Source: Myxococcota bacterium
Lineage (GTDB): Bacteria > Myxococcota_A > Polyangia > JAAYKL01
Length of the DNA stretch: 64,000 nt
Assembly: GCA_030065855.1 (NCBI GenBank)
Contig: JASJCT010000042.1
Span: forward strand, 1-64,000
Reading direction: 5' to 3'
Under the pieces are notes generated by a model. The model was not told the DNA's origin. It searched no databases and worked only from the letters and a program-made list of their open reading frames with translations. Shown here piece by piece: positions 26,565 through 36,063 of the stretch (the first letter of the stretch is position 1; every line of letters starts with the position of its first letter). Position numbers and translations under genes: made by a program.

Positions 26565-26703
26565 GTCTTTTTGGAAAAACGCCAATGCATGCATTTCGCG
26601 ACACCCTCGCTGCGCAGGAGTGACGTGCAGTACCCCTTTTGCAACAGCGTCGTACACGGGGTAAACTCGACCATAGTGACGAAAAGCGCATAAGGAGGGC
26701 GTT

Positions 26704-28002
26704 TTGAGAAGGAAATCAATCTGCAACTGCAGGATTTTCGCGGCGATGGTGATCCTTGCGGCTGTCTGTGCTGGGACAATGCCGGCCAGCGCCACATCTC
26801 GCACGGCCAGCCCCTACCACAAGTTGGCGATTTTCTCCCGTGTCCTTTCCCATTTAGAGCGGCATTACGTAGCGCCCCTAGATGAAGACAAAGTGGTCCT
26901 GGGCGCGATACGGGGAATGATGCGCACCGTGGACCCCCACTCTGCCTTTCTCACGCCCGAAGAACTCGGCCTGCTCGAAGCAGATACAAGAGGCGAGTTC
27001 GGCGGCATCGGCGTGGAAGTAAGCATCAAAAATGATGTGCTGACCATCATCTCACCAATGCCCGATACACCTGCAGAAAAAGCCGGCATCAAACCTGGAG
27101 ATCAGATTTTGGCGATCTCTGGCAATCCCACCGAACCGATGAGTATCGATGAAGTGGTCCGTGCCATGCGCGGAGAGCCAGGCACAGACATCACGATTAC
27201 TATCGGCAGAGAAACCGTCAAAGCCCCATTTGACCTCACCCTGACGCGGGAGATCATTCACGTCACAAGCGCAATCGGCGAATTGCTCGCGCCCGGGTTT
27301 GCGTGGCTTCGCGTGCGTACATTCCAAGACGGCACAACCGCAGAGGTCATCGACATCATAGAGCGATTGACACGAGAGACAGGCGGGCTTAAGGGCATCA
27401 TGTTAGATCTTCGACAAAATCCCGGCGGCGTCCTCAACGAGGCGGTGCGCTTGTCTGATCTGTTCGTCCCCAAGGGAACAATCGTAACGACACGGGGCCG
27501 GGACGGCACAATTATCGATGCCTTCACTGCGAGTGGCGACGGACCCTTTTTGGACACGCCCGTGGTCGCTCTCATCGATGGGGCAACCGCTTCTGCCGCG
27601 GAAATCGTCGCGGGTGCCCTCAAGGATTGCAGCCGCGCCCTACTGGTGGGCACGCGTACATTTGGAAAGGGATCGGTACAAAGCATCATCGATCTCGGGG
27701 AAGGATATGGATTGAAGCTAACAGTGGCACTTTATTACACGCCGAATGGGAAATCGATTCAAGCCGAAGGTGTGCACCCGGATGTGATCATTGCATCGCG
27801 AGAGGCACCAAAACCAGACGATGAGACAGCCGCGCTTACCGCCATCCCCGGAGAACAGCGCCTTCCAGGACACTTGGCACCTGCCCCGTCTGAAACACCT
27901 GCCATCGAAACCGTCGACATCAAAGACTATCAACTGCGCATCGGGTTTCAGCTGCTCACCGGAATTTCGAGAACAAGTGCCACCCCGCCTGACGGGGATT
28001 GA
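26704..28002 (+). CDS. S41-family carboxy-terminal processing protease with PDZ domain
   Basis: The 432-residue exported protease has a signal peptide, a PDZ domain at about residues 90-175 (F-G-G-I-G-V-E-V; K-P-G-D-Q-I-L) and the S41 catalytic domain. That domain shows L-D-L-R-Q-N-P-G-G near 235, nucleophile Ser in D-G-A-T-A-S-A-A-E-I-V, and the catalytic Lys in F-G-K-G-S-V-Q-S. It cleaves C-terminal ends of periplasmic proteins. The start is TTG 26704, 5 nt after AAGGAGG. The C-terminal 60 residues are hydrophilic and not conserved in the family core. Confidence 0.9.
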   Translation: MRRKSICNCRIFAAMVILAAVCAGTMPASATSRTASPYHKLAIFSRVLSHLERHYVAPLDEDKVVLGAIRGMMRTVDPHSAFLTPEELGLLEADTRGEFGGIGVEVSIKNDVLTIISPMPDTPAEKAGIKPGDQILAISGNPTEPMSIDEVVRAMRGEPGTDITITIGRETVKAPFDLTLTREIIHVTSAIGELLAPGFAWLRVRTFQDGTTAEVIDIIERLTRETGGLKGIMLDLRQNPGGVLNEAVRLSDLFVPKGTIVTTRGRDGTIIDAFTASGDGPFLDTPVVALIDGATASAAEIVAGALKDCSRALLVGTRTFGKGSVQSIIDLGEGYGLKLTVALYYTPNGKSIQAEGVHPDVIIASREAPKPDDETAALTAIPGEQRLPGHLAPAPSETPAIETVDIKDYQLRIGFQLLTGISRTSATPPDGD

Positions 28003-28019
28003 ATAACAGCACTGCCCCC

Positions 28020-29381
28020 ATGTCTGCACCTCGCGTTATCATCATCGGACTGGATTCGGTCTCTCCGCGCATTGCCTTCGATGTTTTTGCAGACGAAATG
28101 CCATGTCTGAAGGGACTCAGGGCCCAGGGCATGTCAGGTCCGCTTAGATCCACAGATCCACCGGTTACCGTGCCAGCATGGGTCTCTATGACAACCGGCC
28201 TCGATCCCGGGGCCCTGGGCATCTACGGATTTCGCAATCGCGTCTCAGGATCCTATGGGATGCGGCTGGTAGCTGACGCAGATGTTCCATCTCCACGGCT
28301 GTGGGAAATTGCCGGCCAAAGCGGCCTCACATCTGTTGTCGTGTCTGTTCCCCTCACCTATCCTCCTCGGCTGATACCCGGCACCACCCTGCTGAGCTGT
28401 TTTCTGACCCCTGATGACCAAGCATCCTGGATAACGCCCCATCAGCGGCGGGCAGATATAGAAGGGCGGTTCGGCCCGTACTTGGTGGACGTACCCGACT
28501 TTAGGACCGATGCAAAAGCACACCTCGTGCAAGCGTGTCGCCGGTTGTCTGATCAGCACTTTGGGATTTTTCGCTACTTGTTGGACACGGAGCGTCCCCA
28601 TTTTGCCATGCTGGTCGATCTCGCGCCCGATCGGTTGCATCACGGCCTGTTGGGGGCAATCCTTCCGGATCATCCCGGATATGCAGCTGCTGACCCCGCA
28701 CTGGTCGACGCCTGCGCTGCATTCTATCGAAATCTCGACCGGCAAATCGCCCGGACCCTCGCGTTTGCCGATTCCAATACAACGGTCATTGTCGTTTCAG
28801 ACCACGGGGTCAGACCATTGGAGGGGGGGCTCTGTGTGAACGAGTGGCTCATCCAGGAGGGGTACCTGGTTATCGAGGACCGCCCGTCTGTCCCCACGCC
28901 GCTCAGTCAGTTGTGCGTGGACTGGACGCGAACCAGGGCGTGGGGAGAGGGGGGGCACCACGGCCGCATTTGTTTCAACGTGGCCGGACGGGAACCAGAT
29001 GGCATCATCTCGGCAGACCGGTTGCCAGAAGAGAAAGCCGGGCTGATGTCGGCGATCACTGGTCTGAAAGGTCCGAGCGGCAGGGTGATGAAGCACCAGG
29101 TGATACCGCCTGAACGGCACTTTCCCATTTGTCGTGGACTGCCGCCAGACCTGATTGTCTACTGGGATGAGCTGCGCCTTCGATCCATCGGTACCGTGGG
29201 TCACGGCAGTGTGTGGATAGGGGAAAATGATCTCGGACCCGATGAAGCAAACCACGATCCCCAGGGCATCTTTATCATCAGCGGCGGCGATCATCTCCCG
29301 ACCCTGCCGCAAAGCGTAGCAGACATATTCGAGATCGCCCTGGGTACCCTTGGGCTTAAGCCCCCTGAGACTAAGTGCTGA
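28020..29381 (+). CDS. Alkaline-phosphatase-superfamily phosphodiesterase
   Basis: The 453-residue protein belongs to the type I phosphodiesterase/nucleotide pyrophosphatase branch. The first metal Asp is in I-I-I-G-L-D-S-V near residue 12. The nucleophile region is D-P-P-V-T-V-P-A-W-V-S-M-T-T-G with Thr/Ser, and the distal metal pair is V-V-S-D-H-G-V-R near 260. No signal peptide is evident, so it may be cytoplasmic. ATG 28020 is preferred; a TTG at 27999 overlaps the protease stop. Substrate is not readable; uncharacterised members of this clan are common in delta-type genomes. Confidence 0.8.
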   Translation: MSAPRVIIIGLDSVSPRIAFDVFADEMPCLKGLRAQGMSGPLRSTDPPVTVPAWVSMTTGLDPGALGIYGFRNRVSGSYGMRLVADADVPSPRLWEIAGQSGLTSVVVSVPLTYPPRLIPGTTLLSCFLTPDDQASWITPHQRRADIEGRFGPYLVDVPDFRTDAKAHLVQACRRLSDQHFGIFRYLLDTERPHFAMLVDLAPDRLHHGLLGAILPDHPGYAAADPALVDACAAFYRNLDRQIARTLAFADSNTTVIVVSDHGVRPLEGGLCVNEWLIQEGYLVIEDRPSVPTPLSQLCVDWTRTRAWGEGGHHGRICFNVAGREPDGIISADRLPEEKAGLMSAITGLKGPSGRVMKHQVIPPERHFPICRGLPPDLIVYWDELRLRSIGTVGHGSVWIGENDLGPDEANHDPQGIFIISGGDHLPTLPQSVADIFEIALGTLGLKPPETKC

Positions 29382-29637
29382 GTTCAGGCGCCGCTTGGAT
29401 GGACGGCGCCGAAAATGCACTGGCATTGACCCGCAGACCTGCCCGGCGTTTTTCCCTATTGACGCATACGAGCAACTCGTCATCCGAAAAGATATCCAGA
29501 TCGCGAAGCGCACGCATGTAGCCGTCGGCCAGGCCTTGGGCTTTGTAAAAACGCGCGGCCGGGGCACCTTGGTGCCGGATATCGTACATCTCTGCCAGGA
29601 TAGCACTCAGCTGAAGAAGGGTGTCTTCCTTGCTCAT
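29371..29637 (-). CDS. Small helical protein of unknown function
   Basis: The 88-residue protein is mostly alpha-helical and amphipathic (about residues 1-60), with a low-complexity tail rich in Ala, Ser and Pro. I do not recognise a family. GGGAGG lies 12 nt before the ATG, and codon use matches the neighbours, so it is probably real. Its 3' end overlaps the convergent phosphodiesterase gene by 11 nt. Confidence 0.55.
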   Translation of the reverse strand: MSKEDTLLQLSAILAEMYDIRHQGAPAARFYKAQGLADGYMRALRDLDIFSDDELLVCVNREKRRAGLRVNASAFSAPSIQAAPELST

Positions 29638-29866
29638 GCCAGATACCTCCCTTTTTTTTCATTAAAATAGACGACGGTCACTTGAATCAACTTTTTGGCA
29701 TTTATTAAGCAAAATTGTGGCAGATGGATTTGCGACAAGCCGCAATGTTGTATGACATACTTGCGTCGGATAAAATGCGCCAGTAACATTTATAGTATAG
29801 TACCGCGTAGTTTTGAGACGGCAACTCGATTCGCAACAAACTCAGTGGTGCTGCACAAGGAACGGG

Positions 29867-31906
29867 ATGGACGCGAAAGTATTACTGGTCGACCGCACGC
29901 AAACGTATCGAAACTCCGTCGCAGCCATTTTGGCCCACGCCGGCATCGATACGGTCGAAGCCGAAACCGGTGCAACAGCCATCGCTGTAATGCGCCAGAC
30001 CCCCTGCGATATTGTTGTCATCGACAACAACCTACAAGATACACCCGGTGTCGATATTCTCGACACCATCACCCAAGAAAATAAGAAGGCGCGCATTGTT
30101 TTCATCGTTGAGCCAGCCTTTCGCGCAGCATCAGATGAGGTCTTTTGCCACGAACACAACATCGCTCGACTGATTCGAGGGCCCGTACATCCCAGTATCC
30201 TCGCCGAGTTCATAGAAGACCTCGTGACCCAAAAAAGTGCTCAAACCCCATCGATCAAGGCACCTGTCAATACCGCCGAGGTGCCTACCCGTAACGAACC
30301 TCGGGAAGAGCGGGTAAATGTTCACGTGATGGCGGTGCGGCGTTCTTACCAGCAGAAACTACCCCAAGAGCTAAAGAATTTGGAGCAGGCACTCACTCGC
30401 GCTCGCACCGATCCCACTGACCAGAGCTCGGTGAAGGAGGCCCATCGCATTGCCCATGCCATGCACGGCACCTCCGGGACGCTCGGCTTGCAAGATATCA
30501 GTCAAGCCACAGGGCAAATCGAGGTGGCCCTTAAACGGATAATGGACGGCGCACCCCCTGACACTGCCTGGAATAATATTTTTCGAGCCTTGAAACTCGC
30601 CCAAACATCACCCGATCGGTCGAGCAAGGTGGAAGCCACCTCCTGGCTCTCTCCTCTGGCCACGATCCTACTCGTCGACTCGGATCGAGACACGATGGCC
30701 GATGTCGAAGCAGTGGCCCGCAAGAATCTGATCAATATCGTCACAGCCGAAAACAGCGAACAGGCCGTGGCATTGGCTCGGAAGAAGAAGATCGACGGGG
30801 CGATTATAGATATCCAGGTCAACGGCCAGGACAAGGCATTTGAACTGGTCCAACAGATCCGCTCCGAAGAGGGCCTGCATCACCTTCCCATCGCGATGAT
30901 GTCGGTGGACAGCTCGGTCCTGAACCGCGTTGCCGCCACCCACGCCGGTGCCTCCCAGTTCTTGCAAAAGCCCCTCAACGAGGACGAACTTGTAGAAACA
31001 GTCCGGGATTTCAGCGCTTCCCAAACCGACGCCAGGTCTAAAATTCTCATCGTCGACGACGACGAGCATTTTCGCGCCCATGTGGCTACCCTGCTCGAGG
31101 GCAATGGCATGGACGTGGCCTCCCTTGGGGAGCCGGAGCACATTCTAGAAACAATGGATTTGATCAAACCGGACATCCTCCTTCTTGACGTGGTTATGCC
31201 GAAAATCAGCGGTTTCGATGTCTGCAGGCTGCTGAGGTCAACTGCGGCGTGGAAAAACACCCCCATTCTCTTCCTGACCGGGGAATCAGATCCAACGGTG
31301 CGCCTGGAATGTTTTCAAGCAGGCGGTGACGACTACATAGAAAAACCGGTCATTAAGGAGGAGCTATTGGCGAGGATCGGCGTCCGGCAGGAGCGCATCC
31401 GGCTTTTTAAGGAACGGGCGGACCGGGACAGCCTAACAAACCTACCCAACCGACGGGCTTTTCTGGAAATGTTCAAAATCCGGGTGGCAGACAGCAAGCG
31501 ATACGGCCGACCCTTGACCCTCTGTCTCATGGATCTCGATAAATTCAAGCAAATCAACGATACCTATGGCCACCTCGCTGGCGATCGGGTGCTCATCGGG
31601 TTTGGTAAGCTCTTGTCATCCCGGTTTCGCACTGTGGATATCCGAGGACGCTGGGGCGGAGAGGAATTTGCCGTGGTCTTTTACGGCGAGGAATCGCGCA
31701 CCAGCAAGCTCATCTTGAGCCGCGTGCTCGAGGAATTCAAGCACCTCTCATTTGAGGGAGATCACGGCGAGCGATTCAGCGTCACCTTTTCGTGTGGGAT
31801 CGCGACCTTCCCCCAGGACGGAACAACCTTTGACGAGCTCTTTCGCACGGCAGACGAAAAGCTCTATCTCGCCAAAGAGTCTGGCCGCAGCCGGATTGAG
31901 ATCTAG
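29867..31906 (+). CDS. Three-receiver, HPt and GGDEF hybrid signalling protein
   Basis: The 679-residue cytoplasmic protein has four signalling modules in order. REC1 is about 1-120 (phospho-Asp D53). The HPt domain is about 160-240 (A-H197-A-M-H-G, with His in place of the usual Lys). REC2 is about 262-380 (D315) and REC3 about 390-510 (D441, K493). GGDEF follows, about 520-679, with an intact G597-G-E-E-F601 and L-T-N-L-P-N-R-R. The GGDEF core suggests diguanylate cyclase activity and the receivers plus HPt suggest phosphorelay input. ATG 29867 has AAGGAACGGG just upstream. It stands alone between intergenic gaps; its kinase is unknown. Confidence 0.88.
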   Translation: MDAKVLLVDRTQTYRNSVAAILAHAGIDTVEAETGATAIAVMRQTPCDIVVIDNNLQDTPGVDILDTITQENKKARIVFIVEPAFRAASDEVFCHEHNIARLIRGPVHPSILAEFIEDLVTQKSAQTPSIKAPVNTAEVPTRNEPREERVNVHVMAVRRSYQQKLPQELKNLEQALTRARTDPTDQSSVKEAHRIAHAMHGTSGTLGLQDISQATGQIEVALKRIMDGAPPDTAWNNIFRALKLAQTSPDRSSKVEATSWLSPLATILLVDSDRDTMADVEAVARKNLINIVTAENSEQAVALARKKKIDGAIIDIQVNGQDKAFELVQQIRSEEGLHHLPIAMMSVDSSVLNRVAATHAGASQFLQKPLNEDELVETVRDFSASQTDARSKILIVDDDEHFRAHVATLLEGNGMDVASLGEPEHILETMDLIKPDILLLDVVMPKISGFDVCRLLRSTAAWKNTPILFLTGESDPTVRLECFQAGGDDYIEKPVIKEELLARIGVRQERIRLFKERADRDSLTNLPNRRAFLEMFKIRVADSKRYGRPLTLCLMDLDKFKQINDTYGHLAGDRVLIGFGKLLSSRFRTVDIRGRWGGEEFAVVFYGEESRTSKLILSRVLEEFKHLSFEGDHGERFSVTFSCGIATFPQDGTTFDELFRTADEKLYLAKESGRSRIEI

Positions 31907-31938
31907 ACGCTGCCCAGCTTACAATGTGAGGTAAGAGA

Positions 31939-32039
31939 CCGCCCCCTTTCGTAAAGGGGGCCGAGGGGATTTCGTCATTTCCTCTGGCCTTGCAATGTGA
32001 CAAAATCCCCCTAACCCCCTTTTTCAAGGGGGAATTCCC
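31939..32039. repeat. Intergenic G/C-run repeat element, copy B
   Basis: CCGCCCCCTTT, CGTAAAGGGGG, GAGGGGATTTCGTC, a spacer of about 30 bases, then AAAATCCCCC, TAACCCCC, TTTTTCAAGGGGG. Same modules as copy A but in the other order (inverted half first). It lies between two converging genes and may act as a bidirectional terminator. Confidence 0.7.
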
Positions 32040-32044
32040 ATATA

Positions 32045-32983
32045 CTACGCTGCGGCGACCTGCGCTCGACCTACCCTTACGAGATCATTGGCCTTTACTG
32101 CTACGCCAATCGCCTTTTCGACCTTTTTCCAAGCTTCGCTGCCATTCTTCAGGGTTTTGGGATCCAATCCCAAATTCTGCTCTGCCCACGTTGCAGCGGC
32201 CAAAATAGCATCCTCTTTGCCCAGTGGTTCCCGATCCAACCCGTTAGCGAGGCACAGGTGCCAGTCATCCACGGTGTAGTCATTTGCTTTTGCTAGGACT
32301 GCGCGGATGTACTTGCGCCTCGGGCGATCCAAGTATCCCTGGGTTATCGCTTCTCTGATGCCTTTTTTTACAAAGGTCGCTAGCGGGCTGTTGCGGTGTG
32401 CGTGGTTCGACCGAATCAGACCGGCGTCGTAGAGTCCGGTCACACATTGATGAAAGGCGCTCGATTCCAGTATGGGACCGCGACCAAATAAGATCCCCCA
32501 AATCGCCTCGGCCACTTCCCCGAGATCGGCGTCCGGCAGCTTGTTGGGTTTGCCATACCAATCCCAGCCAGGGATTTTGTTGAGATATTTTTGTCGTTCC
32601 CGGGACAGCGCGCCGCGTCGATATTTTTCACGTTGATGCATCACCCATACGCCCAGCTTGAAATCACCTTCAATATGGAGCTTTGGTACGCGCGCGTGGC
32701 CTTCCCGCTCGATGAACTGGTTGAGCAGGTCACATGCCCGATCCCATTTGGCTTCCTGTCCAGACCAGTACCAGCCGTCGAGATTTCCGAGGGCCTTGAG
32801 GCGATCCGGCGGCAGCTCATCCTTGGCCTGGCGCTGCCGCAGCACCCAGCGACCCAGCCTGAAACCGTCTTCCTCGTGTCTGGCCGGTACGCGGCAGTGT
32901 CCCTCCCGTTCAACGAACTTCAGCAGACAATCGTAGTGCTCCTGCCATTTTTGGTCTTTCTTGCTGTAGGTACGTTTTTGCAT
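32045..32983 (-). CDS. Protein with two helicase-associated (HA) domains
   Basis: The 312-residue protein carries two copies of the helicase-associated domain, a winged-helix-like repeat with W-x(10)-F-V-E-R-E-G-H-C-R-V-P near residue 20 and W-D-R-A-C-D-L-L-N-Q-F-I-E-R-E-G-H-A-R-V-P near 85. The C-terminal half is helical and includes a possible DNA-binding segment. There is no helicase core in or next to it. HA repeats normally sit at the end of DEAD/DEAH proteins in bacteria, so a stand-alone form may bind nucleic acid. No ribosome site is clear beyond GGAG-like sequence near the start. Function unknown. Confidence 0.65.
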   Translation of the reverse strand: MQKRTYSKKDQKWQEHYDCLLKFVEREGHCRVPARHEEDGFRLGRWVLRQRQAKDELPPDRLKALGNLDGWYWSGQEAKWDRACDLLNQFIEREGHARVPKLHIEGDFKLGVWVMHQREKYRRGALSRERQKYLNKIPGWDWYGKPNKLPDADLGEVAEAIWGILFGRGPILESSAFHQCVTGLYDAGLIRSNHAHRNSPLATFVKKGIREAITQGYLDRPRRKYIRAVLAKANDYTVDDWHLCLANGLDREPLGKEDAILAAATWAEQNLGLDPKTLKNGSEAWKKVEKAIGVAVKANDLVRVGRAQVAAA

Positions 32984-33511
32984 GGTTTCTCCACCTGTTC
33001 TAGTCTGTTATATGCGCGACACCACCTAAAGAATCCCCCATTTCATCGTCTCGCAACCAATCGCCCATTCAGGTAACCTGCCGGCATATATGTTAAAACT
33101 CCGCATCCCCATCACCGCCCGATCTGACCGGTGATGGTGTGCGAGCCCTGGGGACCTATGTATTTTCCCACTGCTGAGTTGCGCCACTGGAATGACCTCT
33201 CTCTCGCGTGGATCCGTTTGCTGTTTTTTGCACCTACGCGCATCGTCACAAAGTGGACACTACCACTTATACACCCTTTTTGTGAAGTTTCGAGAGAAAA
33301 TTATATCAAAAAGAGTGAAAAAAACCAGATCAATCCCTGTTTTCCGTGATTTTATGGTGTGCACTCTGCTTCGGCATCCATACCTTGGGTGATGCGGCGA
33401 TAGAACTGTCTTCTGTTATCTTAAAAATGTTATTTTTATAACATTTTTATTTATATTATTATATTTATGTTGCAAAAATATCAATATGCCACTAGAACAT
33501 TTTGTGGTGGG
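32984..33511. other. Long intergenic gap with two stem-loops, no gene seen
   Basis: No credible gene or tRNA is visible. A perfect 8-bp stem CATCACCG/CGGTGATG with an 11-base loop lies at 33110-33136 and could be RNA or a protein site. A strongly AT-rich block begins near 33410 and contains a perfect palindrome at 33423-33448. Confidence 0.5.
33423..33448 (-). terminator. AT-rich palindrome, likely terminator of the purM-FAD oxidoreductase operon
   Basis: AAAAATGTTAT and its complement ATAACATTTTT surround a four-base loop, an 11-bp stem followed by a T run in either direction. It is 64 bases past the stop of the minus-strand operon. Confidence 0.5.
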
Positions 33512-35026
33512 CTACATCTCGACCTTGGACCGCATCGATCGCACCAGCCGCTCCCGCTTGGGATCCATCTTACCTGCAATGCGGGCCGCCCCCCAGGCCG
33601 CGATCAGTTCACCTTCTATGCCGAGACCGCTTATCACCCGGGTACCCGATAGAACAAGACCCTTTATGCCAGTTCTGTGTGTCCCGATCTCAAGACCCAG
33701 TGCCCCACCTGCCTCAGGGGGCTGAAGCTGCCAGAGCGGGATTTCCTCTGGATGAGGTATGGCGGGGGCCGCACCAGCAGGGCTGCCAGTGAGGTCGATC
33801 GGTCCAAATCCATCAAACGGCGAGTGGATGACCCGGAGGTGTGTGTCCAGAAACGGCAACAGCTGTCGCATTCGATCGAGCATGGCGTCCCGAACAGCAC
33901 CTGTTTGGATGGCCTCCTGTCGATCGGGCGGCACGATGCACGAGACATTGAGTCCAGCTAGGGTCTTGTCTTTTTGGGGCGTCTTTTCTATGCGCAGCAG
34001 CTGGTCAAAAAGGCCCGTTCCAAACACGGCAAATGCCGTATTTGCCAGGCCCGCCGGTATGATGTCTGCGTCGACCCCCAGATTCACCGCGTATCCCAAG
34101 GGAGGGTCCGTGCATGCGTCGATACGCTCGTGAAATCGCTTTGACCATGCGGTCGGCGATATGGCAGCGGCCAATTTGGGAAGGGGGGCATCTGTGAGGA
34201 TAACCTGGCATCCAGTGATTTCCTCTCGTCCTGAGATGCGAACGCCGGTAACGCGTCCCCTTTTTACGATAATCTCACTGGCCCTCATCTGGGGATGTCG
34301 ATCTCCACCCCAATTGGCGATGACGTCGAGAAATAAATCGATGATCCCGCTTCGACCGCCGCGTACGGCTTGGCTGTCGTAAAGCCAGCTGCCCATCTGA
34401 CGCGCCCGAACCAGGGGGGACAGGGGAGAAGCACCTGCGGTTTCGAACCGCAGCGGCGCTTCGAGAAAATCTGAAAGAGATGGGTCTGGATTCGGCGGCC
34501 AAGGCAGGTGGTCCAGTGCGCCCGTTCGAAAGGGGTTTTGAACTTCAGCGCGCGTAAACTCCCGCTTTTCCATGAAGGTTTCAGGTGGGATCACGAGGTC
34601 GTTGGCCATGAGCTTATCGATTTCACCGTTCAAGGGACCAATATGCGAGATCACGTCATCGAACTGCTGGGCTGCGTGGGGCAATTCACGCGCGATTTCC
34701 CGTTGCGTCTGTTCTGGGTCGCGATAGACGTTGATGCGGGCGTGGGGTAACACCACCTGGTAGGCCGGACTCGGAATGGAAACCACTTGCTGAAACGCCT
34801 GTCCAATGCCCAGCTCGCCGAGGAACCGACGAACAATCGGTGATGCGGCAGAAGTCAATAAAAACGGTTTCCGAATAAAATCAAAATCAAAACATGCGTA
34901 GTTGTTCGAGAGTGCTTGTTGCCCCAACACGAGAACCCGAAACCCGCGTTTGGCGAGCAATGCCCCTGCCGCCACCGGTCCGACGTCCATACCGAGCACG
35001 ATGGCATCGTAAAAGTTCGCGCTCAA
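33512..35026 (-). CDS. FAD-dependent oxidoreductase of the phytoene desaturase-like type
   Basis: The 504-residue protein has an N-terminal nucleotide-binding fold where the usual G-x-G-x-x-G is altered to L-G-M-D-V-G-P-V-A-A-G, followed by the R-V-L-V-L-G strand. A C-terminal glycine-rich I-S-G-L-G-I-E-G-E-L segment matches the second FAD-contact motif of carotenoid desaturases and protoporphyrinogen oxidase-like enzymes. A charged tail ends it. Its ATG overlaps the purM stop (ATGA), so the two are translated together, an odd pairing. Substrate unknown. Confidence 0.7.
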   Translation of the reverse strand: MSANFYDAIVLGMDVGPVAAGALLAKRGFRVLVLGQQALSNNYACFDFDFIRKPFLLTSAASPIVRRFLGELGIGQAFQQVVSIPSPAYQVVLPHARINVYRDPEQTQREIARELPHAAQQFDDVISHIGPLNGEIDKLMANDLVIPPETFMEKREFTRAEVQNPFRTGALDHLPWPPNPDPSLSDFLEAPLRFETAGASPLSPLVRARQMGSWLYDSQAVRGGRSGIIDLFLDVIANWGGDRHPQMRASEIIVKRGRVTGVRISGREEITGCQVILTDAPLPKLAAAISPTAWSKRFHERIDACTDPPLGYAVNLGVDADIIPAGLANTAFAVFGTGLFDQLLRIEKTPQKDKTLAGLNVSCIVPPDRQEAIQTGAVRDAMLDRMRQLLPFLDTHLRVIHSPFDGFGPIDLTGSPAGAAPAIPHPEEIPLWQLQPPEAGGALGLEIGTHRTGIKGLVLSGTRVISGLGIEGELIAAWGAARIAGKMDPKRERLVRSMRSKVEM

Positions 35027-36063
35027 ATGACGCCCTCTACCTCAACGCGATCTTTATCGTCATCTACACGGACCACTTGTCCAATGAGGTGCGCCGGGGT
35101 GTGGCTGGCATTTAATAGTTTGATCGCAGCGGCAGTGGCAGTGGCCGGTATAATCGCGGTCATCCCGATACCCAGGTTGAATGTCCGCAGCATTTCCCCA
35201 CTGTCGACCGGGCCGATCTCGGCAATCCAGCGAAATATTCGGGGCACTGGCCAGCCCGCCTCGAGCCTCACCCCGAGCCCGTCCGGCAAGGTTCGCGGTA
35301 TGTTCTCCACGAGGCCGCCGCCGGTGATGTGGGCAATCGCGCGCACATCCACCGCTGCGATGAGGCGTTTCATGGCGCTGGCGTAAATGCGTGTCGGCTC
35401 GAGCAGGATATCCCCGAGGGGTGTATTTGTCCCATCCAGAGGATGGTCGAGGCGAACGCCATGCCGATCGACAAGTGCGCGCACAAGGGAGTAGCCGTTG
35501 GAGTGGAGCCCGCTCGATAGCAAGCCAATAACCGCGTCTCCCGGCTGTACCCGTTCACCGGTGATGATGCGATCCCGTTCGGCAACACCCACCAAAAATC
35601 CCGCCAGATCGTACTCACCGGGGCTGTAGAACCCGGGTAACTCAGCTGTCTCTCCTCCCACAAGTGCACATCCTGCTCGACGGCATCCCTCGGCAATGCC
35701 CGAGATGACATCCGCTGCCTGGGATGCATCGAGCGCAGTGCAGGCGTAGTAGTCTAGAAAGAACAGCGGCTCTGCACCCACTGCCAGGACATCGTTGGCG
35801 CACATCGCGACCAGGTCGATGCCTATTGTTTGATGGTTGCCGGTCTCAAAGGCGATCTTTAACTTGGTACCCACGCCGTCTGTCCCAGAGACAAGCACAG
35901 GGTCTGAATAGCCGCTCGGCAGAGAGACGATGGAGGCAAACCCGCCCACCCCTGCCAGTACTTCTTTTCGATGTGTCGATGCGACCGCAGGCCCAATTTT
36001 TTTCACCAATGCATCTGCAGCATCGATGTTCACGCCCGCGCCCTGGTAGGTCATTTTTTCCAT
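35023..36063 (-). CDS. purM: Phosphoribosylformylglycinamidine cyclo-ligase PurM
   Basis: PurM closes the imidazole ring of purine nucleotides (FGAM to AIR) with ATP. The 346-residue protein has the start M-T-Y-Q-G-A-G-V-N-I-D, D-G-V-G-T-K near 60, G-G-E-T-A-E-L-P near 135, and G-L-H-S-N-G-Y-S-L near 180. M-E-K-M-T-Y at 36063 is used; normal family length. The longer upstream frame adds sequence without family support. The gene leads a two-gene operon with the FAD oxidoreductase. Confidence 0.93.
   Translation of the reverse strand: MEKMTYQGAGVNIDAADALVKKIGPAVASTHRKEVLAGVGGFASIVSLPSGYSDPVLVSGTDGVGTKLKIAFETGNHQTIGIDLVAMCANDVLAVGAEPLFFLDYYACTALDASQAADVISGIAEGCRRAGCALVGGETAELPGFYSPGEYDLAGFLVGVAERDRIITGERVQPGDAVIGLLSSGLHSNGYSLVRALVDRHGVRLDHPLDGTNTPLGDILLEPTRIYASAMKRLIAAVDVRAIAHITGGGLVENIPRTLPDGLGVRLEAGWPVPRIFRWIAEIGPVDSGEMLRTFNLGIGMTAIIPATATAAAIKLLNASHTPAHLIGQVVRVDDDKDRVEVEGVI

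Noticed and set aside
26330-26797. Minus-strand frame through repeat copy A
   Set aside because: It runs through the repeat element and the ends of real genes; no start signal.
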